Shown: positions 22,550 through 36,200, counted from the first letter of the stretch. The stretch: DNA of 64,000 nt from Pseudalgibacter alginicilyticus (GCF_001310225.1 NZ_CP012898.1:1-64000), one strand, 5' to 3'. A program made the numbers and translations. Notes: generated by a model from the sequence alone, not told the origin.

Positions 22550-23905
22550 TTATTCAGAGCGCAAAGCCTCTATTGGTCGTTTGTTAGCAGCAGCTTTTGC
22601 TGGAAGTATACCAAATATTAACCCTATAATGACAGCAATAAAAAATGAAATTAGAATTGAGTTTAACGAGAGTATGGTTTCTATTCCAGAAGCGATTTCA
22701 ATTGCATAAGCTCCTACAATACCTACCATAATACCTATAATACCTCCACCTAAACTAATAAGGACAGATTCTGATAAAAATTGTAAAATAACATCTTCTT
22801 GTGTGGCACCAATGGCACGCATAATACCAATTTCTTTGGTGCGTTCTAAAACAGAAGCCAGCATGATGTTCATAATTCCAATACCTCCAATAAGTAAAGA
22901 AATACCAGCAATAATACTCAAGACAATATTAAAAATTTGTTTTGTTTTTTGTTGTTGTTTTAATAATTGAATGGGAATGGTTATTTCAAAATCAAGTAAA
23001 TCATTATGTCTTCTTTTTAACATTTTGCTTAAAACTTCAGCAGTAGCTTTTAGTTCGTTTGAGTTGTATACTTGTACTGTAAGTTTATCTATTTGATGAT
23101 AATTGCCTCTAGAAATTCTTTTTTTAGGACCACTTTGGTTTGGATTAATTCCAGCAGTAAGATTATCAACAATTATTTTTCGATCTTGATATCTCACTAA
23201 AAATGTTTTAATAGGGATGTAAACATCTTGATTTATGTCTCTAATTCCTAAGTTTTCTTGGGCTTGGTCAGAAATTAGCTTTTCCTCAATAATCCCAATG
23301 ACTTGTAGCCAAACATCTTTAACTTTAATTTGTTTACCTAAAGCACTTTCACCTGTAAATAATTTTTTTTCAACTTTTCTTCCAATAATACAAACGGGTA
23401 AGGCGTTTTCTGTTTGATAATCTGAAAAAAACTTCCCTTTTTCAATATCAATATTTGAAGCTTCAAAAAAAGAAGCAGTTACACCAATAAGTTTCACGGA
23501 ATTTTGTTTTCCATTATTAATAACATAGGTGTTTAATATAATTTCGGGACTGACTGTTTTAACACTCGGGATTATGCTTTTAACACTTAAGGCATCTAAA
23601 ATATCCAATCCCTTAGAAAATCTTTTAGGTTCGCTGTTTTCTTCTTCAATATCATCTTGACCAGTATCTGTGTCTTCGTTGTCAGGAATAGGGGTAACTA
23701 CAATATCATTTACACCAACCAACTCCAATTGAGATAGTATTTCTTTTTCAGCGCCGTTACCAATAGCCAACATGGTAATAACTGCTGCAACTCCAAAAAT
23801 AATTCCTAAAGCGGTTAAAAAAGTCCTGAATTTATTGGTCTTAATGGAACGAAACGCTTCAATGAAATTAGATTTTAGTTTTTCTAAAAGTATTCTGTCT
23901 ATCAT
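22550..23905 (-). CDS. MacB-like ABC transporter permease without ATPase domain
   Basis: A 451-residue inner-membrane protein. An N-terminal membrane helix (FRTFLTALGIIFGVAAVITM, about 27-46) is followed by a MacB-type periplasmic core (about 55-300) with an unusual acidic insert (DNEDTDTGQDDIEEENSEP), then an FtsX domain with three helices and the conserved ERTKEIGIMRAIGAT. Unlike MacB itself there is no nucleotide-binding domain, and no ATPase gene is present in the window, so a separate one must be supplied from elsewhere. The adaptor gene ends 2 bases before this start, so the pair is co-translated. Confidence 0.9.
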   Translation of the reverse strand: MIDRILLEKLKSNFIEAFRSIKTNKFRTFLTALGIIFGVAAVITMLAIGNGAEKEILSQLELVGVNDIVVTPIPDNEDTDTGQDDIEEENSEPKRFSKGLDILDALSVKSIIPSVKTVSPEIILNTYVINNGKQNSVKLIGVTASFFEASNIDIEKGKFFSDYQTENALPVCIIGRKVEKKLFTGESALGKQIKVKDVWLQVIGIIEEKLISDQAQENLGIRDINQDVYIPIKTFLVRYQDRKIIVDNLTAGINPNQSGPKKRISRGNYHQIDKLTVQVYNSNELKATAEVLSKMLKRRHNDLLDFEITIPIQLLKQQQKTKQIFNIVLSIIAGISLLIGGIGIMNIMLASVLERTKEIGIMRAIGATQEDVILQFLSESVLISLGGGIIGIMVGIVGAYAIEIASGIETILSLNSILISFFIAVIIGLIFGILPAKAAANKRPIEALRSE

Positions 23906-23907
23906 TA

Positions 23908-25155
23908 TTAGTTGTCTAAAAATATGATGTTATTAGTATCGGTATCCTCTGGCTTGTTTAAATAAACCGTTTCATTTTCTTTTAGCCCTCTTTTAATTAT
24001 TACTTCATCATTATTTGATAAACCTAATTCTACTTGTTTTTTTAGTATAGAATAGCCTGATTTTACATAAGTAAAGCTAATAGAGTCTTTACTAAAAATA
24101 GCTTCAAGCGGAACTGTTAAGACATTTTCTTCTTCATGGGTTAATATTCTGTTTGAAGTTGTCATACCAGGTCTAATATTGGTATTCGTTTCATTTAATT
24201 TAATTAAAACTTGAAATAGCTTAATGTCTGATCCTCTTTTGTTTTCACCTACATTAGCCACATCTGTAACGATACCTTCCAATTCAATTTCTGGAAACGC
24301 ATCAAAACCTACTTTAACAGGTAAATCTTTTTTTATTTTTCTAATGTCAACTTCATTACTATAGGTTTTAGATTCCATTTTGGTTAAATCTGGTAGACTC
24401 GCAATAGCAGGTTCCCAGGGAGAGATTGTAGAACCAACTTTCTTTTTATTTCCTCCCCAATCTTTAACATAGGTTACCATACCTTCATCTTCAGAATAGA
24501 TTGTAAACTCTTTTTGTAGCTTGGTAAGTTCTTCTATTAGTTTTTTTATTTTAACAACCTCATTACCTACCTGAATCATTTCAGCATTTGCTTGTCTTTT
24601 TTTTATAGAATAATCTTCTTTTTTTTCTTGTAAATCGCGTTCGTTTTTTTCAATATTTATTTCAAGTTGTCTAACCGTAGCAGGAGGTTCATAAATAGAA
24701 CGTGTTAATTCAAGTTTATTTTCTTCGATGCTAAATAACAGATCTTTAATTGAATTTCGCTCTTGTTTTAGAGTGAGAGTTGTATCGAGTTGTTTTTGGG
24801 TAAATTTAGATTGAGCATTTTCTAAATTAAGCATGGCATCGTTAATTTTTCCGTTGACTTCGGAAGCATCTAATTTGCCAATATACCCTCCTTTTTTTAC
24901 AACAGTTCCTTCAGCAACTAAATCTTGAATTTTGAGGTTGTATATATTAAACCTTCTAGCGTTAATAGGGCCATTTATTTCTTTTGAACTTGTAGATTGT
25001 GCTTCTCCAGAAATAATAACTTCATTTATAAATTTCCCTTTTTTAACTTCTACAGTGATGGGTTTGTCTTCGTTAGAACTATCCTTAAAAAACGAATATG
25101 AAATGATTATGGCAATAACACAAACTCCAGTGATGATGAGTTTTTTTTTAGACAT
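23908..25155 (-). CDS. MacA/HlyD-type periplasmic adaptor
   Basis: A 415-residue membrane-anchored adaptor with an N-terminal helix (KKLIITGVCVIAIIISYSFF), then a biotinyl-lipoyl-like half (GEAQSTSSKEINGPI, VKKGGYIGKLDASEV), a long coiled-coil hairpin (about 105-235, rich in Glu/Lys/Gln), the second lipoyl half and a beta-barrel (KVGFDAFPEIELEGIVTDVA). It joins the inner-membrane permease to the TolC-like channel. It is the first gene of the three-gene export set. A TAAATTTG sequence (25183-25190, minus) resembles a -7 element, but no good -33 is seen. Confidence 0.9.
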   Translation of the reverse strand: MSKKKLIITGVCVIAIIISYSFFKDSSNEDKPITVEVKKGKFINEVIISGEAQSTSSKEINGPINARRFNIYNLKIQDLVAEGTVVKKGGYIGKLDASEVNGKINDAMLNLENAQSKFTQKQLDTTLTLKQERNSIKDLLFSIEENKLELTRSIYEPPATVRQLEINIEKNERDLQEKKEDYSIKKRQANAEMIQVGNEVVKIKKLIEELTKLQKEFTIYSEDEGMVTYVKDWGGNKKKVGSTISPWEPAIASLPDLTKMESKTYSNEVDIRKIKKDLPVKVGFDAFPEIELEGIVTDVANVGENKRGSDIKLFQVLIKLNETNTNIRPGMTTSNRILTHEEENVLTVPLEAIFSKDSISFTYVKSGYSILKKQVELGLSNNDEVIIKRGLKENETVYLNKPEDTDTNNIIFLDN

Positions 25156-25293
25156 GATTTAGCTAATTTGGTTGATGAAAATCAAATTTACTTAAAAAAG
25201 TCAGTAAAATATTATTCTATTAGTAAATATTTACCTAGTTAATAGATTTAAAATTTTATGAGAAAGATTTTGATAATCTTTAGTGTAAAAGCA

Positions 25294-26109
25294 TCATTCA
25301 ATAGTATAGATAAATTGATCTGATTCTGATAACCTAAAATAACCCAAGGGATAATTGTCTGGATTGGTTTCGTTTATACAATTTCCTCTTACAGTTGCTG
25401 GTTGGGTTTCAAAAGGGTCACCACTTTCAGAATCAGTTTGTTGTAGTAATATAGACATAAATTGATAATAACGTTCAGAAATTCCATAACTATTTATGGT
25501 TATTAAGTCTCCTGTTTTACTTGCTTCTTCAGAATAAAAAGCAAAAATTTGATTACCGTCATTAAATTCATCATTATATATATTTAAACTGATAATAGGT
25601 AAGTTGCTATTATCAAATTCAAAAAGGTAAAAGTTTTTTTGATTAGGAGGATCCATATAATAAGCTTTTAGTTCAATATCATTTCCAGAAAAACCACCAT
25701 TGTTTTTTTGATCAACAAAATCAATAGATGTAACGGGTGTTAGGACTTCTGTGGCTGTATAGACTTCTTCATTATAAATAATGCTAAGCGTGTATGTTTC
25801 ATTTAAAACAGGGTTAAAATTATGATTTCTATAAATACCCGTATCATCTTCTTCAATAAATGTGAAAATTCTATTATTGGAATCTATGATTTTAACATTG
25901 GCATGGTTTGCTGGTGGTACTTGATTGTTAAAATAGGGCGCTGTAAGTGATAATCTGATACTTTGATATTGCCCGGTAGTTTCTTTAAACCAATTTATAG
26001 AAGCATCAATAACAAGTCTTGGAGGGGTGTTTGGAAGGGACACCTCTATAACGTCTTCGCACGAAATGAACAGCAAACTAATGGCAAATAAGTATATTGT
26101 TTTTTTCAT
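25294..26109 (-). CDS. DUF4249 lipoprotein partner of a TonB receptor
   Basis: A 271-residue lipoprotein. I chose the ATG at 26109 because it gives a lipoprotein signal (MKKTIYLFAISLLFISC) and sits 4 bases after the receptor stop; the longer frame up to 26277 only reads through the receptor gene. The sequence (EDVIEVSLPNTPPRLVIDAS, later YTLSIIYNEEVYTATEVL) matches DUF4249, a beta-rich family in Bacteroidota coded next to TonB receptors. It probably sits on the outer membrane with the receptor, much as SusD does with SusC; the ligand is unknown. Confidence 0.88.
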   Translation of the reverse strand: MKKTIYLFAISLLFISCEDVIEVSLPNTPPRLVIDASINWFKETTGQYQSIRLSLTAPYFNNQVPPANHANVKIIDSNNRIFTFIEEDDTGIYRNHNFNPVLNETYTLSIIYNEEVYTATEVLTPVTSIDFVDQKNNGGFSGNDIELKAYYMDPPNQKNFYLFEFDNSNLPIISLNIYNDEFNDGNQIFAFYSEEASKTGDLITINSYGISERYYQFMSILLQQTDSESGDPFETQPATVRGNCINETNPDNYPLGYFRLSESDQFIYTIE

Positions 26110-26113
26110 GACA

Positions 26114-28489
26114 TTAAAATTTAAAATTATAAGAAATAGATGGAACAATTCCAAATATAGATAAACGAGTAGCTTCATTAGCGCCAGTTTCATTATTTCC
26201 AGCAAAGGCAATAGAAGCGGCATTCCGGCGATTATAAATATTGTAAATACCAAATACCCAATAGCTTTGTAAGCCATTTGTTTTTTGATGTTTTGGGGTA
26301 AATGTGGCCGATAAATCTAAACGATGATAAGTTGGTAATCGGTTAGTATTTCTATTACTAAAGTTAGGTATGTTTATTCCGTTGTAAATATATTGTGCAT
26401 TTGGAAACGTAGTGGGTTGACCCGTTTGAAGCAAAAAATTACTATTAAGTTTCCATTTTTCATTCCATTGGTAACTTCCTGTTAGTGATATATCATGAGT
26501 TTTATCATAAGGTGTGTTATACCATTGGCCGTTATTAATACCAATTTCATTAGGAGTTCTGCCTTTGGTTTGTTGTTCAGATTTTGAAAGGGTGTAAGCA
26601 AGCCAACCTTTAAAATCCCCTTCGTTTTTTTTTATTAAAATTTCTACCCCATAAGCTTTAGCTCGTCCATTTAAAATAACTTGCTCAATAGCATTATTGG
26701 CAATTAAATCCGCTCCATCAATATAGTCAATCCTATTTTTAACGGTTTTATAAAAACTTTCTAATTCTAAAGAGTAGTTGTTCTGATTAAAATTTTTAAA
26801 ATAGCCAATAGCAAATTGATTTAATAGTTGTGGTTTGATGTATTTTCCGCTAGGCGCCCAAACATCCAGAGGAGTAGGGGAATTGGTATTTGATAACAAA
26901 TGTAAATATTGAGTCATTTTATTATAACTCCCTTTAATAGAGGTACTATTATTTAGTTTATATGCCAATGATAAACGAGGTTCCATATTATAAAATGATT
27001 TAATAATATGGCTTTTTTTAAAAGATTTTGTGCCAATTGGGTTTGCTTTTGTGTAAATTTTGAAATCGTTATTAAATACTACAGCTTGATTATTTTCATA
27101 AATATTGAGTTCACTTTGTCCCATTCTATAAAAACTACTAAACCGCAGCCCATAGGACCATGCCAACTTATCTGATAATTTGTGTTCAATATCTAAATAA
27201 ATGGCATTTTCAAACGCATATTTGTCAATGAGTTTAAGTGGGTTTATTACAGACGACTCTTCAGTTGGTTTAATATCGCCGGGGTTAAATTTGTAATAAA
27301 TACTATTTAAGCCATATTGCAATTTTAATTTATTACTTAAATAATGTTTAAAATCATACTTAAAATTAAAATTTTTAATTCCTGAATCCCAATTAAATTC
27401 TACAAAATTTAGTTTTAATCCATAGTAATAATCAGAGTAAATAAAGGAAAGGTTTGAAAATAATTTATCAGAAAATAGATGGTTCCATCTAAAATTTAAA
27501 ATAGAATTACCATAGGTGTTTTCAAAAGCATCATTAATTCTAAATACATCGCGACCAAAATATCCAGATAAAAAAATATTATTTCGTGAGTTTAGCTTAT
27601 AACTTAGTTTGGTGTTTAAATCATAAAAATAGGCAATATTGTTAATGTCGAAAATCGGCAAAAATAGATGAGCATAACTAGAGCGACCACCAAAAAGAAA
27701 GGCTCCTTTATCTTTTTTTAATGGGCCTTCAGCAAGTAATCTGCTTGATACTAACCCAATGCCACCATTGACATGAAAGGCATTGCTATTACCGTCTTTT
27801 TGATAAATATCGAGAACAGATGATACTCTTCCACCATATCTGGCAGGAATACCTCCTTTGTATAATTTTAAATCTTTTACAGCATCAGGGTTGAATACAG
27901 AAAAGAAGCCAAATAAGTGAGAGGAATTGTAAATAGTGGCTTCATCTAAAAGAATTAAATTTTGATCAGCCGCGCCACCACGAACATTAAAGCCAGAAGT
28001 TCCTTCACCAGCATTTGTTACACCCGGTAATAGGGTAATGGCTTTAATAATATCAGGTTCTCCCATTACCACAGGTATTTCCTTTATACTAGATGACGTT
28101 AGTTTATTCACGCTCATTTGAGGTGTTCTGATGTTTAGTTTTTCAATATTTTCAGTTATTACAATTTCGTCTAAACTTTCTGATGTTTCCAATAGACTAA
28201 AATTTTTTGTAATATTTTGAGTGAGTGAAATGGTTTCTACTACGGATGAAAAACCTAAATAACTAATTACAAGTTTGTAGGTGCTTTTAGGAAGGGTAAT
28301 GGAATAGAAACCATAGGCATTGGTTGACGTTCCTGCTTGAATTTCAGGAAAGATAACATTTACACCAATGAGTGTTTCATTGCTTTTTTTATCCGTAATG
28401 ATTCCGCTAATGGTGTATTTTTCTTGGGCTAATACATTAGAAATGATGAAGCAACAAAATATAAATGGCAACCAAGATATGAGCTTCAT
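26114..28489 (-). CDS. TonB-dependent outer-membrane receptor
   Basis: A 791-residue receptor with a signal peptide (cleavage after VLAQ), a carboxypeptidase-D-like regulatory domain (YTISGIITDKKSNETLIGVN, about 24-105), a plug domain (about 120-230, with GFNVRGGAADQNLILLDEA) and a 22-strand-type barrel ending in a final aromatic residue (VPSISYNFKF). It takes up an unknown ligand using TonB energy. It is shorter than SusC proteins and pairs with the DUF4249 lipoprotein that follows by 4 bases, which argues against a SusC/D glycan system. Confidence 0.93.
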   Translation of the reverse strand: MKLISWLPFIFCCFIISNVLAQEKYTISGIITDKKSNETLIGVNVIFPEIQAGTSTNAYGFYSITLPKSTYKLVISYLGFSSVVETISLTQNITKNFSLLETSESLDEIVITENIEKLNIRTPQMSVNKLTSSSIKEIPVVMGEPDIIKAITLLPGVTNAGEGTSGFNVRGGAADQNLILLDEATIYNSSHLFGFFSVFNPDAVKDLKLYKGGIPARYGGRVSSVLDIYQKDGNSNAFHVNGGIGLVSSRLLAEGPLKKDKGAFLFGGRSSYAHLFLPIFDINNIAYFYDLNTKLSYKLNSRNNIFLSGYFGRDVFRINDAFENTYGNSILNFRWNHLFSDKLFSNLSFIYSDYYYGLKLNFVEFNWDSGIKNFNFKYDFKHYLSNKLKLQYGLNSIYYKFNPGDIKPTEESSVINPLKLIDKYAFENAIYLDIEHKLSDKLAWSYGLRFSSFYRMGQSELNIYENNQAVVFNNDFKIYTKANPIGTKSFKKSHIIKSFYNMEPRLSLAYKLNNSTSIKGSYNKMTQYLHLLSNTNSPTPLDVWAPSGKYIKPQLLNQFAIGYFKNFNQNNYSLELESFYKTVKNRIDYIDGADLIANNAIEQVILNGRAKAYGVEILIKKNEGDFKGWLAYTLSKSEQQTKGRTPNEIGINNGQWYNTPYDKTHDISLTGSYQWNEKWKLNSNFLLQTGQPTTFPNAQYIYNGINIPNFSNRNTNRLPTYHRLDLSATFTPKHQKTNGLQSYWVFGIYNIYNRRNAASIAFAGNNETGANEATRLSIFGIVPSISYNFKF

Positions 28490-28520
28490 GAAATGCGATA
28501 ATTTTGTATAAAAATAATAA

Positions 28521-28545
28521 AAAAAGCCCCCGAAAAGGAGCTTTT
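28521..28545 (-). terminator. Rho-independent terminator of the isocitrate dehydrogenase gene
   Basis: On the minus strand AAAAGCTCC pairs with GGGGGCTTTT across a short loop, followed by a run of T. It lies 25 bases past the stop of the isocitrate dehydrogenase gene and 32 bases before the receptor start, separating the two transcripts. Confidence 0.75.
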
Positions 28546-28569
28546 GAAATATAATATATTTTTTAAAAA

Positions 28570-31572
<3,003 letters not shown>

Positions 31573-31610
31573 AATAAAAAAAGCCTTGAATATTCAAGGC
31601 TTTTTTTATT
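31573..31610 (-). terminator. Rho-independent terminator of rplS
   Basis: A perfect 38-base palindrome: an A-rich flank, the GCCTTGAA/TTCAAGGC core and a T-rich flank. It lies 22 bases past the rplS stop. Being symmetric it would stop transcription from either side. Confidence 0.9.
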
Positions 31611-31632
31611 ATATGTGATTGAAAAAGTAAAA

Positions 31633-31983
31633 TTAACGTCTGCTTTCTTTAATTCTAGCTTTTTTACCAGTAAGTCCTCTAAAGTAGAAAATACGAGCTC
31701 TACGTACTTTACCACTTTTATTAACTTCAATTTTTTGTAAAGCAGGTAGATTAATTGGGAATATACGTTCTACTCCAACTGTTCCTGACATTTTTCTAAT
31801 CGTAAAAGTTTCTGAAGTTCCAGAGCCTCTTCTTTGTATTACAACACCTCTAAAAAACTGAGTACGTACTTTTTCACCCTCTCTAATTTCGTAGTAAACA
31901 GTAATTGTGTCTCCAGCACTAAATGCAGGTAATTCTTTTTTTGTTACAAATTCGTCTTGTACAAATTTTACTAAAGATTCCAT
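31633..31983 (-). CDS. rplS: 50S ribosomal protein L19
   Basis: A 116-residue ribosomal protein located at the 30S-50S interface. Family features are complete: an N-terminal helix (MESLVKFVQDEFV), FSAGDTITVYYEIREGEK, the RTQFFRGVVIQRRGSG block, TFTIRKMSGTVGVERIFPIN, and the basic C-terminus RRARIFYFRGLTGKKARIKE. It is monocistronic, with a consensus promoter at 32058-32087, a leader of about 70 bases containing an inverted repeat, and a strong terminator. In many bacteria rplS follows trmD; here it stands alone. Confidence 0.98.
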   Translation of the reverse strand: MESLVKFVQDEFVTKKELPAFSAGDTITVYYEIREGEKVRTQFFRGVVIQRRGSGTSETFTIRKMSGTVGVERIFPINLPALQKIEVNKSGKVRRARIFYFRGLTGKKARIKESRR

Positions 31984-32021
31984 ATCTTTAAATTTAATTT
32001 TAATTAATTCAGAACAACATT

Positions 32022-32057
32022 CACGATTTTCGCCAGAGGTTAATCCGAAATTGCGTG
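32022..32057 (-). promoter_or_regulatory. Inverted repeat in the rplS leader
   Basis: Minus-strand CACG (32057-32054) pairs with CGTG (32025-32022), and TTTCG (32050-32046) pairs with CGAAA (32032-32028), with a 3x2 internal loop and a 13-base apical loop. It starts right beside the -7 element, so the outer stem may straddle the start site. It may be an RNA leader that regulates L19, or a DNA operator. Confidence 0.4.
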
Positions 32058-32087
32058 CAAAGATAGTTAATAATTAATAATGTACAA
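32058..32087 (-). promoter_or_regulatory. Consensus Bacteroidetes promoter of rplS
   Basis: Minus-strand TTG (32087-32085), then exactly 19 bases, then TATCTTTG (32065-32058), matching the TAnnTTTG -7 element and spacing known for the Bacteroidetes primary sigma factor. The start site should lie a few bases on, near 32054, giving a leader of about 70 bases. Confidence 0.75.
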
Positions 32088-32198
32088 TTAATAGTTGTTT
32101 TTTTTATGACGTTTCTTTTAGCATATATTTTAAAAGTTATATACGATTTATAAAAAGATGTTCTTCATCTTGATCTTAGTAATAGGATTTTAAATGGT

Positions 32199-33194
32199 TT
32201 ATTTCCTTCGTTCTGTATTGGCAGGGTTTCTACATATTAAACAATCTGCCAAATAGGTAATAGAAAGTTCGTATACACCATCTGTCCTACCTATTTTAGA
32301 GGTATTTAAATCATATGAAAAGCCAAAGCGTAATTGATCGAATTCTAAGCCAATAAAGGTATTAACAGATGTTAATAAATGACTATTAGTATCATTTTTA
32401 GCAGGATTGGTAACTGCTATAGCGCCAATTAATAATTTTTCTAATTTAATGGTTGAACCAATGTCTAATCTGTTATATGAACCTTGTTGCATATAGTTGG
32501 CGTAAATAAGCATATCATTACGGTCAAAATAAGGGAATTTGTAATTAATATGTAGTGAATAAAAAATATCCAAGGGCACATTGCCATTTTCAACAAAAGA
32601 AATATTGGGACGGTTTAAATGTTTAATGGAAGCACCGAGCCATAAATCAGTGTCGGTTCTCGTATTTTTTTTATCAAAAACAAATCCAGTAGTAAAATCG
32701 AAAAAGGTTATGTTTCTGTTTGCATTTAGTGCTAATTGATCTGAAGTAATAAGGCTAACACTACCAGAGTTAATATTAATTTGGTCTGCTAAAACCAGAT
32801 TTCTAAAATTATAAGATTTAGTTCCAAAACCGATTTCAATAGCAGGTCGGAAATACCAATCGTTTGCCAGTCTTACATGATATGCATAATTAGCATTTCC
32901 TTGTAAATGGTTGTAATTGGTATTGTTTTCATGTTGATTTAAAATGCTAAAACCAATGCCTCCAATATTTTCAATCCAAGTATTAAAAAATGCATATTCA
33001 GTATCTATTCTTAAACCTAAGTTTGGCCATTGGGTTCTGTGGATTAAACCAAAATAAGTAGCATCTTCAAACCCAGAAAACCCAGGGTTTAAAGTTTCGG
33101 GGACTAAAAAGTATTGTGTGAAAACCGGGTCTTGAGCATTTGCTTTTATAGAAAAGCAACTCATAATGATTATAAAGGTTATTTTTAATTTCAT
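32199..33194 (-). CDS. PorP/SprF-family type IX secretion outer-membrane protein
   Basis: A 331-residue outer-membrane barrel. I chose ATG 33194, which gives a signal peptide (MKLKITFIIIMSCFSIKANA) and starts 13 bases after the upstream stop; the longer frame to 33308 reads through the previous gene. The mature N-terminus QDPVFTQYFLVPETLNPGFSG is the PorP/SprF hallmark. In flavobacteria such proteins are coded just after T9SS cargo with type B sorting domains and are needed for its secretion or attachment; the neighbour at 33208 is exactly that kind of cargo, so the pair is probably functional. Confidence 0.93.
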   Translation of the reverse strand: MKLKITFIIIMSCFSIKANAQDPVFTQYFLVPETLNPGFSGFEDATYFGLIHRTQWPNLGLRIDTEYAFFNTWIENIGGIGFSILNQHENNTNYNHLQGNANYAYHVRLANDWYFRPAIEIGFGTKSYNFRNLVLADQININSGSVSLITSDQLALNANRNITFFDFTTGFVFDKKNTRTDTDLWLGASIKHLNRPNISFVENGNVPLDIFYSLHINYKFPYFDRNDMLIYANYMQQGSYNRLDIGSTIKLEKLLIGAIAVTNPAKNDTNSHLLTSVNTFIGLEFDQLRFGFSYDLNTSKIGRTDGVYELSITYLADCLICRNPANTERRK

Positions 33195-33207
33195 CTTTAT
33201 CTGTTGC

Positions 33208-36200
33208 TTATTTAATAGATACAAAGGCTCCTTTGCTTTTAATTGTTTTGCCGTAAAATGTTTTGGCTTCCAGCGTATAGTAGTAATTGCCATTTTCTGA
33301 TTCGGCATCTTTTATTTTTCCATTCCAACCTTTTATATGGTCTCCTTTTTCAGAATAAATTAAGCTGCCCCAAGTATCATAGATATTAAAATTCATGTCT
33401 GATAGTCCAATGGATTCAGGAACAAAATACGCATTCATAGTATCGCCATTGGGAGTAAACGCATTTGGTATAATGAGGCTATATCCTTTTTCAATTATTA
33501 CAGAAATTTGCTTTGTATAAACGCATCCAAAAGGATAATAAACAGTTTGTAAGATTGTGTAAACGCCTTCGTTTATAAAGGTATGAGACGGATTTTCTTC
33601 AGTAGAAAATTGACCATCACCAAAATCCCACAAAACTGAAATATAATTTCCGCTTGATGTATTGGTGAAGGCTATAGGGTCTTCAATAGAATAAAATCCA
33701 AAGGTTGATAAAGCGTTAGAGGTAATATTAAAATCGGCATTTCCTAAAACGGGAATATCTACATTATGTGAAAAACTTGTTGAGCAGCCCATGTTATCGC
33801 TAACATCAATAATAATCAGTCCGTTTTGATTGGTGTTCATGATTTCTCCATTAGTACCGCTAACTATTCCGCTAGACCAATTTATATCATAGGGAGGAAG
33901 GCCGCCAGATATATTAGCGACAAAAGTTTGGTTAACTTCTTTAGTGTCACAATCAAAGTCTGTTATAGTTTGAACGTCAACTTCAAGTGGTTCAAATCGG
34001 TTAATCACCCAATTTCTCGTTATTTGGCAGTTATTGGCATCTGTAACTGTTACAGAATAATTTCCTGGAGGGATGTTATTTAAATCTTCAGTAGTAGCAT
34101 TATTAGACCAAACGTAAGTTAGTGGTAGAGTGCCACCAGTAACTATTAAATTTATAGCGCCACTATTAGCATCATCACAATCTAAAGCATCGGTAGTAGT
34201 TGCAGATAGTGTAAGCTCATTAGGTTCTGTAATGATAAATGTTTCTGTAATAACGCATGGAGTACCATCAGTAATAGTAACTGTATAGGAGCCAGGACCC
34301 AGATTGTTTCGCTCTACACCGGCAGTTGGATTGTCATTCCAAACCAGTGTCACAGGCGCTATACCTCCTACTAAATTTAAAACAATACGTGCATCATTTT
34401 CACCAAAACATGATACATTATTGATTATTGGATTTATTTCAAAAATAGGTGCTTCATCAATTACAATGATGGCTTGTTTTTCGCAATTGGTGTTGTCGGT
34501 AACAGTTATAACATAGGTTCCGGCAGATAAATTGGTTTGGGTCATTCCTGAGCCTAAGTTGCTCCAAGCTACGGTGTATGGAGCGTTACCGCCTGATATG
34601 TTGTTAATTGTAATGGAAGCATCGTTATCTCCATAACATCTAATTTCAGTTGCAGTGTAATCAATGATTATTTCATCAGTTTGTGTTAAAACGACTTCTA
34701 ACGTGTCTGTACAATTTGATTTGTCGGTTACTGTTAAATTATAAGTGCCAGCGATCAATCCAGTTAAATTTTGAAGATTGCTAGTAAATCCATTAGGGCC
34801 TGTCCAAGCATAGGTGTAGTCAAAAACACCAGGGCTTGTTTCAATGGGGCGGCCTCCAACGGTATTGATGGTTATTTCACCTGTGGCGTCTCCAAAGCAA
34901 ATAATGTCTACTTGATTTACTAAATTTACGCTTAATTCTGTTGGCTCAATAATTGAAAAACTTTGAATGATGGGAATGCAATTGTTAGCATCCGTTACGG
35001 TAATCTCGTAATTGCCGGGTTCTAAATTAGAAAGGTCTTCCGTGTCTGAAAAATAAGCGCCATTTCTTGTCCAATTGTAAGTGTAGGGCATGGTGCCTCC
35101 AGAAATTTCAATACCGATTGTGCCATTGTTTGCGCCAAAACACGATATGGTTTCGGGATCAAAATTTATGGAGCTGAAAATTAATTCCTCGGGTTCTGTA
35201 ATCGTAAAATTACTTGTAAAAGGGCATCCACCATCATCATTTATTTGTAGGGTGTAATTGCCAGGTTCTAAATTGGAAATATCTTCATTGGTGTTATTAA
35301 AACCGTTAGGGCCTGTCCATAATATTTGATACGGATTGCCTGTAGAAAACGGTACGCCACCAGTTATTGAAATATCTAAAGACCCCGAATTGGCTAAATA
35401 ACAATTGCTGTTTATCTGGTTGGGGGTAATACTAATGGACGGGTTGACTGTAATGGTGACTGTAAAATCATTTCCAACACAAATGCCTGAAGTAGGGGTA
35501 ACGGTATAGGTAACGGTTGAAGGGTTGGTACTTGTGTTAGTTAATGTTTGACTGATATTGCTTTGAGGAGTATTTTCATTGGAAGCTCCAGTGATAGTTC
35601 CAACAGGATTGATGACTGGGTTGGTCCAAGTGTAAGTTGTCCCAATGGGTGAAATATCACCTCCAGAATTATTGGGTGTTATGGTGAAAGTATTTCCGCT
35701 ACAAATAATTTCAGATTTAGAACTGATATTTGGAGTTTGGTTGATGGTGATTTCAGCAACATCAGAAGTTACTTGGGTGCAGCCTCCAGATGAGAATGTA
35801 ATAATTGCATAGTAATAGACAGCCCCAATACTTGCAGAAGGAGGGGTGAAAGTAGCTCCTGTTTCACCAGTTATGGGAGTTCCTGTTGTGTTATTGTTTG
35901 TTGTATTGGAATACCATTGATAGGTTGGAGTGCCTACTCCATTGGAATATGCAACAGATAATTGGTTTAAAACGTCTCCAAAACAATATGTGTTTGAAAT
36001 GGGGTGCGATGTAAATGTAGGGGCAGCATTAATGTTAACTTCTGAAACATCGCTAAGTACTGCACATCCTGCGCTTGGTTGTGTAATGTTTACATAATAA
36101 TACATAGTACCAACGTTGGTGGTAGGTGGTGAGTATATGGCATTTGTTGCTCCAGAAATCAAAGTTCCTCCAGAATTCGAGTTCGTAGTGTTGCTATACC

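Noticed and set aside
25294-26277. Longer form of the DUF4249 gene starting at 26277
   Set aside because: The extra 56 codons overlap the receptor gene and hide the lipoprotein signal that starts at 26109.
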